A stretch of 64,000 nt of DNA from Mediterraneibacter massiliensis (GCF_001487105.1 NZ_LN913001.1:1505902-1569901), one strand, 5' to 3'; positions 45,355 through 54,039 are shown, numbered from the stretch's first letter. The notes: generated from the sequence alone by a model not told the origin. Made by a program: numbers and translations.

Positions 45355-47077
45355 TAATGTTTCGTATGTCGCTGTCGATTACGAGGGAATAATTTGTGTA
45401 ATAGACAACGAAGCCGGGTTTTCCGCCTTTGGGTTTCTTCACATGTTTTTTCTCAACATAGTCGATCTCTACTTTTTCTCCGCCTTTCATACTGGAATAA
45501 TAAGCGGCGAGACGGCCTGCGTCCTCAAAAGTAGAATCTGGCAGTTCCTGTCCTTCTGATTTGACGATCACATGGGAACCGGGCGCGTTCTTTGTATGGA
45601 ACCACCAGTCATTTCCAACGGCAAAGTCAAAGGTCAGCCAGTCGTTTTGCAGATTGTTTTTTCCCACATACATGTGAAAACCATCGGAGGATATATAGTG
45701 GAGCGGCAGATTTTTGATCTTTACTTTTTTCTTTGTAAATTTACGACGCATATAACCGGAACGGATCAATTCTTCTTTGATCTCAGCTAAATCTTCTTCA
45801 GTCAGGGCAATATCCAGTGCAGTCTGGATAGACTCTAGATATAAAATCTCCTCTTTTGTTTCCTTAAGCAAGTGAGAGAGCGCTTCAAAGGTGCGTTTCT
45901 GTTTGTTATATTTATCAAAATAGTGTTGTGCGTTTTCAGCGGGCGTTTTTTGAGTGTCGAGAGGAATGGATACCATTTTATTCGTATAGTAATTTAGGGC
46001 ATCCAATTTTTCCGCGCCTTCTTTCAGACCGTATCCATATGTGTGGATGAGTTCTCCGTATACTTTGTATTTATCACGGTTTTGCGTATCTTTCAATTGC
46101 TTGAGCTGCAAGTCATATTTTTTGCGGTTCCTTTCCAGAGCAGTCTGCACGATATGGCGCAGATCGGCAGATTTCTGGCGTATACGGGTACGTGTATTGC
46201 GCAGAGCGTAGTAGGTTTCTAATACAGCAGAAACAGAGGAAAACTCTTTTCGGTTTAAGGCAGAAAAATGTGTCAGCGGCAGTGCGGAGAATTCCTTTGG
46301 CTCTTCCCCGTCGTAATAGATCGCGGGAGTGAAACTCTTATTTTTTACATCAGAAAAATAAATGGAAAACTGGGTGTATAAATGATGCAGGATGTCTGTA
46401 GAAAGATCCTTGGCAGGAAGTCTGGAATCTACGCCGGATAAAAAAGCAATCTCTTCTGCTGTTACGGGGCTGATGCCTGTAAAACTAGTATATATTGCTT
46501 TGGAAAGAGGCATAGGCTTTTCTGCCAGCAGACAGATAAATTCCTTTTCTGCTATATGCAAAGGATCTGCTTTTTGCATTGTATCGGGAATGAAATAGGT
46601 CCTTCCGGGCAGAACTTCACGGACAGAACTCATCTGGGCAGGAACGTGCTTGATACTGTCGATGATCCTGCCGTCTCCGTCACAAAAAATGATATTGCTG
46701 TGTTTTCCCATGATCTCTACGATCAGATCTTTTCGGCACAGATCGCCTAATTCGTCTAAGTGCTCGATTGTGAAACAGATGATACGCTCCAGATTGGGCT
46801 GTCGTATATCTACAATTCTGCCTCCGTTTATATGCTTTCTCAAGAGCATACAGAAGTTGGGCGCTGTCATGGGACTTGTTTTTGTTGTTTCAGTAAGATA
46901 GATCAATGGAAGGGAGGCGCTTGCAGAGATATAAAGCCGTTTTTGCCCTGCAACAGATTTTATCGTCAGAAGCAGTTCATCGGTTTCCGGCTGTGCTATC
47001 TTCGCGATCCTTCCATTAAGTAATTCTGTTTTTAATTCGTGGACAAGGTTTGCCACGACGATTCCATCAAAAGCCAT
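45341..47077 (-). CDS. rqcH: Rqc2 homologue RqcH (NFACT family)
   Basis: Ribosome quality control factor that adds C-terminal alanine tails to nascent chains on stalled 50S subunits; older name fibronectin-binding protein. 578 residues. NFACT-N begins AFDGIVVANLVHELKTELL; a coiled-coil middle follows (about 270-430); the NFACT-R part has YISSDGFHMYVGKNNLQND and WWFHTKNAPGSHVIV. Standing alone on the minus strand, divergent from yicC. Confidence 0.95.
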   Translation of the reverse strand: MAFDGIVVANLVHELKTELLNGRIAKIAQPETDELLLTIKSVAGQKRLYISASASLPLIYLTETTKTSPMTAPNFCMLLRKHINGGRIVDIRQPNLERIICFTIEHLDELGDLCRKDLIVEIMGKHSNIIFCDGDGRIIDSIKHVPAQMSSVREVLPGRTYFIPDTMQKADPLHIAEKEFICLLAEKPMPLSKAIYTSFTGISPVTAEEIAFLSGVDSRLPAKDLSTDILHHLYTQFSIYFSDVKNKSFTPAIYYDGEEPKEFSALPLTHFSALNRKEFSSVSAVLETYYALRNTRTRIRQKSADLRHIVQTALERNRKKYDLQLKQLKDTQNRDKYKVYGELIHTYGYGLKEGAEKLDALNYYTNKMVSIPLDTQKTPAENAQHYFDKYNKQKRTFEALSHLLKETKEEILYLESIQTALDIALTEEDLAEIKEELIRSGYMRRKFTKKKVKIKNLPLHYISSDGFHMYVGKNNLQNDWLTFDFAVGNDWWFHTKNAPGSHVIVKSEGQELPDSTFEDAGRLAAYYSSMKGGEKVEIDYVEKKHVKKPKGGKPGFVVYYTNYSLVIDSDIRNIKRAE

Positions 47078-47269
47078 ATAGTATCCTCAATTCATATAGT
47101 ATTAGACAATGCCGGGCCTCATAAGAGTTACAGGCTGCCTTTTGGGTTAAGGTTTCATATTATACCTACAAATGATACCATAAGAAATTTGGATTTTCAT
47201 CAGAAAAGCATAAAATTTATCTGTGTACAGCCATATTTTTTGAAAATACTAAAAAAGATTTTTAGAAGG

Positions 47270-47299
47270 TTGACCGTATCCTATTACAGGGGGTATAAT
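47270..47299 (+). promoter_or_regulatory. Promoter of the yicC-gmk-rpoZ run
   Basis: TTGACC (47270-47275), 18-base spacer, TATAAT (47294-47299), 61 bases before yicC. The rest of the 282-base gap is A+T-rich and shows no other clear element. Confidence 0.78.
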
Positions 47300-47359
47300 A
47301 TCGTAAGTGTAGAAAGGGGTTTTACGCAAATTTAAAATAGGAAAACAGAGGATATATAT

Positions 47360-48238
47360 ATGATAAAAAGCATGACTGGTTATGGAAGATGTGAGATACA
47401 AAAAGACTCCAGAAAATATACGGTAGAATTAAAAAGCGTGAATCATCGCTATCTGGATGTCAATATCCGTATGCCTAAGAAACTGAACTTTTTTGAGACG
47501 GCTATCCGGAATCTGCTGAAGCAGTATGCGAACCGGGGAAAAGTAGATATATTTATTTCTTATGAAAATCTGTCAGAAGGAGAAGGCGCTTTAAAGTATA
47601 ACCAGGCTCTTGCGGGTGAATACTTGAAGTATTTAAAACAGATGGAGACAGATTTTTCTCTGGAAAATGATATAAAGGTATCTGCATTGTCGCGGTATCC
47701 AGAAGTATTGACTTTGGAAGAACAGTGTGAAGATGAAGAGGAATTGTGGGAAGGCTTAAAAGAGGCGCTTACCGGTGCTTTTGCACAGTTGGTGGAGACA
47801 AGAGAGGCAGAAGGACGTCATTTAAAAGAAGATATATTGGAAAAACTGGTCGGTATGGAGAGCCTCCTCTCATCTGTTGAGGAAAGGTCGCCTGAGATTG
47901 TGTCAGAATATCGCGAAAAATTGGAAAATAAAGTCAAAGAACTTCTTGCCGATACACAGATAGAGGAAAGCCGGATCGCGGCAGAAGTTGTTTTATTTGC
48001 GGATAAGATCTGTACGGATGAAGAAGTAGTCAGATTAAGAAGCCATGTTTCACACATGAAAAATACACTGGAGGAAAAAGAGGGGATCGGCAGAAAGTTA
48101 GATTTCCTTGCACAGGAGATGAACCGTGAGGCAAACACGATCTTGTCGAAGGCAAATGATCTGGAAGTATCTAATTATGCGATCGGATTAAAGACAGAGA
48201 TTGAGAAGATCAGAGAGCAGATACAAAATATAGAATAG
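47360..48238 (+). CDS. YicC/YloC family endoribonuclease
   Basis: 292 residues. The start IKSMTGYGRCE and the segment SVNHRYLDVNIRMP are diagnostic of YicC_N; the C-terminal DUF1732 half ends with GIGRKLDFLAQEMNREANT. E. coli YicC is an endoribonuclease linked to small-RNA decay. AGAGGA precedes the ATG. In many Bacillota remA (DUF370) lies between this gene and gmk; here it does not. Confidence 0.93.
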   Translation: MIKSMTGYGRCEIQKDSRKYTVELKSVNHRYLDVNIRMPKKLNFFETAIRNLLKQYANRGKVDIFISYENLSEGEGALKYNQALAGEYLKYLKQMETDFSLENDIKVSALSRYPEVLTLEEQCEDEEELWEGLKEALTGAFAQLVETREAEGRHLKEDILEKLVGMESLLSSVEERSPEIVSEYREKLENKVKELLADTQIEESRIAAEVVLFADKICTDEEVVRLRSHVSHMKNTLEEKEGIGRKLDFLAQEMNREANTILSKANDLEVSNYAIGLKTEIEKIREQIQNIE

Positions 48239-48255
48239 ATAAGTTGGAGAAAGAT

Positions 48256-48879
48256 ATGAGAAAAAGAGGAATTTTGATCGTTGTTTCTGGATTTTCCGGT
48301 TCTGGAAAAGGGACACTTATGAAGGAATTGCTTTCAAATTACAGTGAAACCTATGCGCTGTCTGTGTCTGCAACGACCCGTAAACCAAGAGCGGGCGAAC
48401 AGGAGGGCAGAGAATATTTCTTCAAAACAAAAGATGAATTTGAAAAAATGATTGCGAAAGAAGAACTGATAGAGTATGCTAAGTATGTGGAAAATTATTA
48501 CGGTACACCAAGAGCATACGTAGAAAAAATGTTGGACGCCGGAAAAGACGTGATCTTGGAGATAGAGATCCAGGGCGCTCTGAAGGTGAAAGAAAAGTTC
48601 CCGGACACATTGCTTTTATTTGTTACACCTCCGTCTATAGAAGAATTGAAACGACGTCTGATCGGCAGAGGAACAGAATCTATGGAGATTATAGAATCTC
48701 GTATGAAGCGTGCCGCACAGGAAGCGGAAAAAATGGAGTGTTATGATTATTTGATCATCAATGACAACTTAAGAGCATGTGCCGAGAAGATGCACTCTAT
48801 CATACAGGGAGAGCATTTGCGCAGTGACCGTAACATGGAATTTATACAGGAAATTAAAGCTGAATTGAATGAAATTTGA
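48256..48879 (+). CDS. gmk: Guanylate kinase
   Basis: GMP plus ATP to GDP plus ADP. 207 residues. P-loop VVSGFSGSGKGTLMK, the GMP-binding SVSATTRKPRAGE and GREYFFK, and the lid region RLIGRGTE are present. GGAG lies 6-7 bases before the ATG at 48256; a TTG at 48244 would add four residues. It begins 17 bases after yicC and is followed by rpoZ, the conserved gmk-rpoZ pair. Confidence 0.96.
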   Translation: MRKRGILIVVSGFSGSGKGTLMKELLSNYSETYALSVSATTRKPRAGEQEGREYFFKTKDEFEKMIAKEELIEYAKYVENYYGTPRAYVEKMLDAGKDVILEIEIQGALKVKEKFPDTLLLFVTPPSIEELKRRLIGRGTESMEIIESRMKRAAQEAEKMECYDYLIINDNLRACAEKMHSIIQGEHLRSDRNMEFIQEIKAELNEI

Positions 48880-48904
48880 GAAGAAGTAAGAAAGGAGACA
48901 AAAT

Positions 48905-49147
48905 ATGCTGCACCCATCTTATACAGATTTGATGAAAGTGGTAAATAAAGATGTTGAAGAAGGAGAGACAAAGATCGTAAACAGCCGTTACTCGATCGTC
49001 CTTGCGACATCAAAACGGGCAAGACAACTGATAGACGGAGAGCTTCCGCTTGTTCATGCAAAAGACGGAGAAAAACCGCTTTCCATAGCAATTGAAGAAC
49101 TGAATGAAGGAAAGTTGAAGATTATCGCTGAAAATGCAGAAGAATAA
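48905..49147 (+). CDS. rpoZ: DNA-directed RNA polymerase omega subunit
   Basis: 80-residue accessory subunit of RNA polymerase that helps beta' assembly. LHPSYTDLMK at the start and RYSIVLATSKRARQL in the middle are the conserved omega helices; KPLSIAIEELNEGKL follows. AAAGGAG is 7 bases before the ATG. It lies 25 bases after gmk. Confidence 0.95.
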   Translation: MLHPSYTDLMKVVNKDVEEGETKIVNSRYSIVLATSKRARQLIDGELPLVHAKDGEKPLSIAIEELNEGKLKIIAENAEE

Positions 49148-49150
49148 AAA

Positions 49151-49185
49151 GAAAGGGCAGATGCACATGTGGTATCTGTCCTTTC
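49151..49185 (+). other. Hairpin between rpoZ and rimO
   Basis: GAAAGGGCAGAT (49151-49162) pairs with ATCTGTCCTTTC (49174-49185), 12 pairs with one G-U. No T-run follows, so it is more likely an mRNA-processing or stability structure than a terminator. Confidence 0.55.
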
Positions 49186-49204
49186 CACTATGAAGGAGAA
49201 GAAG

Positions 49205-50530
49205 ATGAAGCTGTTATTTATTTCTCTTGGCTGCGATAAAAATCTAGTAGATACAGAGGTTATGCTTGGACTTTTGCATGAAAAAGGGTACCAGATGACC
49301 GATGATGAGACAGAGGCGGATGTGATCGTGGTCAATACCTGCTGCTTTATCCATGACGCGAAGGAAGAAAGCATCCAGAATATTTTGGATATGGCAAGGT
49401 ACAAAAAAGAAGGTAGATTAAAGGCGCTGATCGTGACAGGATGTTTGGCGCAGAGATATCGTCAGGAAATCTTAGAAGAGATACCTGAAGTAGATGTGGT
49501 ACTCGGTGTTACTGCATATGATAAAATATTAGAGGCTGTGGAGGAGGCTCTGCAAGGGAAAAGTGAGCTGATCCTAGAAGATAAAGACGCATTGCCTCTG
49601 GTCGACACAAAGCGTTTGGTTACTACAGGCGGACATTTTGCTTATTTGAAGATCGCGGAAGGGTGTGATAAACACTGTACTTACTGCATCATTCCTAAAA
49701 TACGCGGTAATTTCAGGAGTATCCCGATGGAACGTCTGATAAGAGAGGCAGAATATCTGGCAGAGCAAGGAGTGAGGGAACTCATTTTAGTGGCGCAGGA
49801 GACGACACTTTACGGAAAAGATCTGTATGGGCAGAAAACGCTTCCTTTGCTTTTAAAGAAATTATGTGAGATCAAGGGGATACGGTGGATACGTCTGTTA
49901 TATTGTTACCCGGAGGAAATCACGGATGAGTTGATCCAGGTGATCAAGAAAGAAAAGAAGATCTGTCACTATTTGGATCTGCCTATACAGCATGCCAGTG
50001 ATGCGGTGCTAAAGCGCATGGGAAGAAGAACCACAAAGGCAGAACTCAAAGAAATCATTGGAAAACTTCGTAAAGAGATCCCGGATATTTGTCTGCGCAC
50101 AACGCTGATCACAGGCTTTCCGGGGGAGACAGAAGAACAGCATGAAGAACTGATGGAGTTTGTGGATGAGATGGAATTCGACAGATTGGGAGTCTTTACG
50201 TATTCTGCCGAAGAAGATACACCTGCTGCTTCTATGCCAGATCAGATTCCAGAGGAGATCAAGGAAGAAAGGCAGGCACAGCTGATGGAGCTGCAGCAGG
50301 AAATTGCTTTTGAAAATGAAGAAGCGATGATAGGAAAAGAAGTGCTGGTCATGATAGAAGGCAAAGTAGCAGATGAAAATGCCTATGTGGGACGTACATA
50401 TCGGGACGCTCCGAATGTGGACGGTCTGATCTTTATTAACACAGAGGAGATAATGCTCTCCGGAGACTTTGCGAAAGTGAAGGTGACAGGCGCTGTAGAG
50501 TATGATTTGATAGGAGGATTAGTAGAATGA
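49205..50530 (+). CDS. rimO: Ribosomal protein uS12 methylthiotransferase RimO
   Basis: Radical-SAM enzyme that adds a methylthio group to an aspartate of ribosomal protein S12. 441 residues. The N-terminal UPF0004 domain has the auxiliary-cluster cysteines Cys10, Cys46 and Cys80; the radical-SAM cluster is CDKHCTYC (154-161); a C-terminal TRAM domain follows. LFISLGCDKNLVDTE at the start distinguishes RimO from MiaB. GGAG is 6 bases before the ATG at 49205; earlier in-frame starts at 49169 and 49190 lie partly in the preceding hairpin. The stop overlaps pgsA by ATGA. Confidence 0.95.
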   Translation: MKLLFISLGCDKNLVDTEVMLGLLHEKGYQMTDDETEADVIVVNTCCFIHDAKEESIQNILDMARYKKEGRLKALIVTGCLAQRYRQEILEEIPEVDVVLGVTAYDKILEAVEEALQGKSELILEDKDALPLVDTKRLVTTGGHFAYLKIAEGCDKHCTYCIIPKIRGNFRSIPMERLIREAEYLAEQGVRELILVAQETTLYGKDLYGQKTLPLLLKKLCEIKGIRWIRLLYCYPEEITDELIQVIKKEKKICHYLDLPIQHASDAVLKRMGRRTTKAELKEIIGKLRKEIPDICLRTTLITGFPGETEEQHEELMEFVDEMEFDRLGVFTYSAEEDTPAASMPDQIPEEIKEERQAQLMELQQEIAFENEEAMIGKEVLVMIEGKVADENAYVGRTYRDAPNVDGLIFINTEEIMLSGDFAKVKVTGAVEYDLIGGLVE

Positions 50531-51069
50531 ATCTACCAAATAAATTAACAGTATTGAGAGTGATCATGGTTCCTTTTTTTGTGTTTTTTATGCTGACGGA
50601 CGTAGGGGGAGATGCAAATAAATGGATTGCTCTTGTGCTTTTTGCCATCGCCAGTCTTACGGATATGTTGGATGGGAAGATTGCGAGAAAGTATAATCTG
50701 GTGACAAATTTCGGAAAATTTATGGATCCGCTTGCGGATAAGCTGCTTGTGTGTTCCGCTATGATCTGTCTGATCCCACAGAAAAAACTATCTGCTTGGA
50801 TTGTTATTGTGATCATTGCAAGAGAATTTATCATCAGTGGTTTTCGCCTGGTGGCGTCCGACAATGGGATTGTGATCGCTGCAAGTTACTGGGGAAAATT
50901 TAAAACGGTATTTCAGATGATGATGATCATTGTCTTGATCGCAGATTTCGGCGGCGTATTTGACGTGATCGGGGAAGTTCTTATCTGGGCAGCATTAGCG
51001 CTGACGGTGATCTCCTTGATTGATTATATTGTGAAAAATAAACAGGTATTGACCCAGGGAGGAATGTAA
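50527..51069 (+). CDS. pgsA: CDP-diacylglycerol-glycerol-3-phosphate 3-phosphatidyltransferase
   Basis: Membrane enzyme making phosphatidylglycerol phosphate. 180 residues with four to six membrane helices. The CDP-alcohol phosphotransferase motif is complete: DMLDGKIARKYNLVTNFG followed by KFMDPLADK, with all conserved Asp. Starts NLPNKLTVLRVIMVPFFV, usual for PgsA. Overlaps rimO by 4 bases and precedes the CinA-domain gene by one base. Confidence 0.96.
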   Translation: MNLPNKLTVLRVIMVPFFVFFMLTDVGGDANKWIALVLFAIASLTDMLDGKIARKYNLVTNFGKFMDPLADKLLVCSAMICLIPQKKLSAWIVIVIIAREFIISGFRLVASDNGIVIAASYWGKFKTVFQMMMIIVLIADFGGVFDVIGEVLIWAALALTVISLIDYIVKNKQVLTQGGM

Positions 51070-51070
51070 A

Positions 51071-51550
51071 GTGCAGCTGGAAGAACGCGTAGTAGAAGTA
51101 CTTGCACGGCGGCATATGACGGTGACTGCGGCAGAGTCTTGTACCGGAGGACTTATCGCAGGGACATTGGTCAATGCGGCAGGCGCGTCAGAAGTTTTAA
51201 ACGAAGGGTATGTGACGTATTCTAATGAGGCAAAAGAGCGTCTGGTAGGAGTTCGGCATGACACATTAGCTGTCTATGGCGCCGTGAGCGCACAGACAGC
51301 AGAAGAAATGGCATGCGGAGCGGCAAAGGCGGCAGGTGCAGATGCGGCGCTGAGCGCAACAGGGATCGCAGGGCCGGGAGGCGGGAGTAAAGAAAAGCCA
51401 GTAGGGCTCGTCTATATAGGCTGTTTCGTAAATGGCGAAACAGCAGTGAAGGAGTGTCATTTCAAAGGGGATCGTATGGAAAACCGAAAAAGAACGGTGC
51501 AGGCTGCCTTGGAAATGCTGCTTGAAATGTTAGAGAAAGTGCCTGGATAG
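51071..51550 (+). CDS. pncC: CinA C-terminal-domain protein (nicotinamide-nucleotide amidohydrolase)
   Basis: Converts nicotinamide mononucleotide to nicotinate mononucleotide in the characterised members. 159 residues, stand-alone CinA C-domain. Catalytic region TVTAAESCTGGLIAGTL, then GASEVLNEGYVTYSNEAK and ATGIAGPGGGSKEKPVG. The start is GTG at 51071 with GGAGGA 7 bases upstream. pgsA-cinA is a conserved neighbour pair; in many Bacillota recA follows, but here an iron-sulfur scaffold does. Confidence 0.93.
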   Translation: MQLEERVVEVLARRHMTVTAAESCTGGLIAGTLVNAAGASEVLNEGYVTYSNEAKERLVGVRHDTLAVYGAVSAQTAEEMACGAAKAAGADAALSATGIAGPGGGSKEKPVGLVYIGCFVNGETAVKECHFKGDRMENRKRTVQAALEMLLEMLEKVPG

Positions 51551-51625
51551 AGGGCAAACTTGTATAAAGTACCGATTGACGAATGTCGAAAATTGTGCGA
51601 AAATACCTTTATATGGTGCAGGGCT

Positions 51626-51663
51626 GACCTTTCGCGACAGAAGGCGTAAGGTCGTCCGTTTTT
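51626..51663 (+). terminator. Probable terminator after the cinA-domain gene
   Basis: GACCTT-CGC (51626-51635) pairs with GCG-AAGGTC (51644-51653) around an 8-base loop, with one U-U mismatch. A run of five T begins 6 bases later. Confidence 0.65.
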
Positions 51664-51725
51664 GCGCGGAAAATGCAACGTACCGTATAGGTAGAAAAGT
51701 ATACATATTTGAAAGGAGTTTTAAC

Positions 51726-52418
51726 ATGATTTATTCACATGAAGTAGAAATGATGTGTCCGGTGGCTCAAGGTGCTAATCACGGACCAGCTCCGATTCCG
51801 GAAGAAGCAAAATGGGTACAGGCAAAGGAAATCAAAGATATTTCCGGTCTGACACATGGTGTCGGCTGGTGTGCTCCGCAGCAGGGAACATGTAAACTGA
51901 CTCTGAATGTAAAAGACGGTATCATCCAGGAAGCTCTGGTAGAGACGATTGGATGTTCTGGAATGACACATTCTGCTGCTATGGCATCTGAGATCCTTCC
52001 GGGAAAAACTATTTTAGAGGCGTTGAATACAGACCTTGTCTGTGATGCGATCAATACAGCAATGAGAGAATTGTTTTTACAGATCGTATACGGAAGAACA
52101 CAGAGTGCATTCTCGGAGGATGGACTTCCGATAGGTGCCGGCTTGGAAGACCTCGGAAAAGGACTGCGTTCTCAGGTGGGAACAATGTATGGAACATTGG
52201 CAAAAGGTCCTCGTTACCTGGAAATGGCAGAGGGATATGTAACAGGTATTGCACTGGATGATAAAGATGAGATCATCGGATACCAGTTCGTAAGCCTTGG
52301 AAAATTCACTGATTTTATTAAAGCAGGCGATACACCGAACGATGCATGGGAGAAAGCAAAGGGACAGTATGGCCGTGTAGATGACGCAGTGAAGATCATT
52401 GATCCGCGTAAAGAGTAA
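51726..52418 (+). CDS. NifU-like iron-sulfur scaffold protein
   Basis: 230 residues. The first ~110 residues resemble the NifU/IscU scaffold fold: GWCAPQQGTCKLTLNVKDG, then VETIGCSGMTHSAAMASEI with ILPGKTILEAL, parallel to the GC..S.AS..M..GKT.xEA pattern. Cysteines are at 11, 49, 56, 77 and 106. The C-terminal ~100 residues are specific to this subgroup and not recognised. AAAGGAG is 7 bases before the ATG at 51726; the frame stays open back to 51576 but crosses the preceding terminator. It is paired with the GGGtGRT gene. No cysteine desulfurase is nearby, so housekeeping cluster assembly is less likely than a dedicated role. Confidence 0.8.
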   Translation: MIYSHEVEMMCPVAQGANHGPAPIPEEAKWVQAKEIKDISGLTHGVGWCAPQQGTCKLTLNVKDGIIQEALVETIGCSGMTHSAAMASEILPGKTILEALNTDLVCDAINTAMRELFLQIVYGRTQSAFSEDGLPIGAGLEDLGKGLRSQVGTMYGTLAKGPRYLEMAEGYVTGIALDDKDEIIGYQFVSLGKFTDFIKAGDTPNDAWEKAKGQYGRVDDAVKIIDPRKE

Positions 52419-52557
52419 TTACATACAGGCAGTATCAATAAAAATGACAGCGTCGTTATGCAAACCTGTACAAGAGTTTGCTGACAGCGGCGACATGTAT
52501 TGCACGTAAGCATGGAAAATACACATGCTAAGTGTTCATAACGAGGAGGACAAGTAA
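52419..52557 (+). other. Structured 139-base spacer between the scaffold and GGGtGRT genes
   Basis: Contains a GCAAAC/GTTTGC hairpin (52460-52481), a near-direct repeat TGACAGCGTCG / TGACAGCGGCG (52445 and 52482), and a GCATG/CATGC hairpin near 52513-52530 just before the AGGAGG of the second gene. No promoter of good quality and no T-run is visible, so the genes could be co-transcribed with a processed or regulatory spacer. Confidence 0.5.
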
Positions 52558-53568
52558 ATGGCTTTATTTGAATCATATGAAAGAAGAATTGATAAAATCA
52601 ATGAAGTATTGAACAGTTACGGCATTGCTTCTCTGGAGGAAGCGGAGAAGATCACAAAAGATGCTGGACTGGATGTTTACAATCAGATCAAAGGGATTCA
52701 GCCGATCTGTTTTGAAAACGCATGCTGGGCATATATCGTAGGCGCTGCGATTGCGATCAAGAAAGGCTGTACAAGAGCAGCAGACGCAGCAGCAGCTATT
52801 GGTGAAGGACTGCAGGCATTCTGTATTCCTGGCTCTGTTGCAGATCAGAGAAAAGTAGGTCTGGGACATGGAAATCTTGGAAAAATGCTTTTGGAAGAAG
52901 AAACAGACTGTTTCGCATTCCTGGCAGGGCATGAATCCTTTGCGGCAGCAGAAGGTGCGATCGGTATCGCAGAGAAGGCGAATAAAGTACGTAAGAAACC
53001 ACTTCGTGTTATCCTGAATGGTCTTGGCAAAGATGCCGCAAAGATCATTTCCAGAATCAATGGTTTTACTTATGTACAGACAGAATATGATTATTATACA
53101 GGAGATCTTAAAGAAGTATCCAGAACGGCTTATTCAGACGGACTTCGTTCCAAAGTAAACTGCTATGGAGCAAATGATGTCCGTGAAGGCGTAGCAATCA
53201 TGTGGAAAGAGGGCGTGGATGTTTCTATTACAGGAAATTCAACAAATCCGACACGTTTCCAGCATCCGGTTGCAGGAACATATAAGAAAGAATGTATTGA
53301 AGCAGGAAAGAAATATTTCTCCGTTGCATCCGGCGGTGGTACAGGACGTACACTGCATCCGGACAACATGGCTGCTGGTCCGGCTTCCTATGGTATGACA
53401 GATACTTTAGGACGTATGCATTCTGATGCGCAGTTCGCAGGCTCTTCTTCCGTACCGGCTCACGTAGAGATGATGGGTCTGATCGGAGCAGGAAACAATC
53501 CGATGGTTGGTATGACTGTTGCAGTAGCTGTAAGTATCGAGGAAGCAGCAAAAGAAGGTAAATTCTAA
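52558..53568 (+). CDS. GGGtGRT family protein
   Basis: 336 residues, function unknown. The naming motif GGGTGRT is at 259-265, within ASGGGTGRTLHPDNMAAGP. Other strongly patterned stretches are GLGHGNLGKMLLEEETDCFAF and SSSVPAHVEMMGLIGAGNNP. Seven or so cysteines (51, 56, 71, 89, 118, 202, 246) are spread out, not arranged as a classic cluster motif. No signal peptide or membrane helix. AGGAGG is 7-8 bases before the ATG. The adjacent NifU-like gene suggests that it receives or carries a metal cluster; that is inference. Confidence 0.88.
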   Translation: MALFESYERRIDKINEVLNSYGIASLEEAEKITKDAGLDVYNQIKGIQPICFENACWAYIVGAAIAIKKGCTRAADAAAAIGEGLQAFCIPGSVADQRKVGLGHGNLGKMLLEEETDCFAFLAGHESFAAAEGAIGIAEKANKVRKKPLRVILNGLGKDAAKIISRINGFTYVQTEYDYYTGDLKEVSRTAYSDGLRSKVNCYGANDVREGVAIMWKEGVDVSITGNSTNPTRFQHPVAGTYKKECIEAGKKYFSVASGGGTGRTLHPDNMAAGPASYGMTDTLGRMHSDAQFAGSSSVPAHVEMMGLIGAGNNPMVGMTVAVAVSIEEAAKEGKF

Positions 53569-54022
53569 GAAACAGCGTAAAATAAAGAGTTTTAAGAGCA
53601 GTAAGGAGTGGTTCGATGTATGGAAATACAGACCACTCCTACATTACGTCTACACTAAGTCTACACCCACAAGTCTACATCTAAAAACACAGATTACATT
53701 CTATTTTATTTTTTCTATTTCATTTCTAAGCCAATTAAGAGCCCGTTCAGGTAGTTAATTTGTTGTATAATGTTGAAATATGTTGGAGATAACAGCGATA
53801 CCGGATACCTTATAGGTGTATTACCATCCCAATTATCAAGATATTTTTAAGTAAACGAACTCGAAAATTGCCAGTTTGTGGAATGCGAAAATCTATATGA
53901 AAGACAGAAAAACATCGTAGTAATACGGTGTTTTTTATTTCCAACAGAGGTGTTGTATCATACGCTACCCAATTTTTTGACACGAAAAGTATGAAGAGAT
54001 AGTATCGGTTTACAATAAATGG
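53569..54022. other. Gene-free region after the GGGtGRT gene
   Basis: A+T-rich, with no ORF above about 40 codons that has a start signal. It holds a 9-bp inverted repeat AGGAGTGGT/ACCACTCCT (53604-53612 with 53632-53640, no T-run), three GTCTACA repeats (53648, 53659 and 53673), and a good terminator at 53908-53936 that has no gene in front of it. The last point suggests remains of a decayed gene or a small transcript. Confidence 0.6.
53908..53936 (+). terminator. Intrinsic terminator without an evident gene
   Basis: AAAAACATCGTA (53908-53919) pairs with TACGGTGTTTTT (53924-53935), 11 Watson-Crick pairs and one G-U/A-G position, GTAA loop, six T. No recognisable coding region precedes it. 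Confidence 0.8.
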
Positions 54023-54039
54023 AATTGGTTATACCAGAT
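54023..54039. promoter_or_regulatory. Upstream GntR/FadR-type operator
   Basis: AATTGGTTATACCAGAT, containing TGGT-N3-ACCA, the core of FadR/LldR-class sites. Its reverse complement matches the second site at 54163-54179 in 16 of 17 positions. Centre-to-centre distance 140 bases, with the promoter between. Confidence 0.75.

Noticed and set aside
51576..51725. 50-residue N-terminal extension of the NifU-like protein in an open frame
   Set aside because: It crosses a terminator-like hairpin, has no family match, and a perfect AAAGGAG stands before the ATG at 51726.
53648..53679. GTCTACA repeats as a CRISPR array
   Set aside because: Units are only 7 bases with 4 and 7 base gaps; there are no cas genes.
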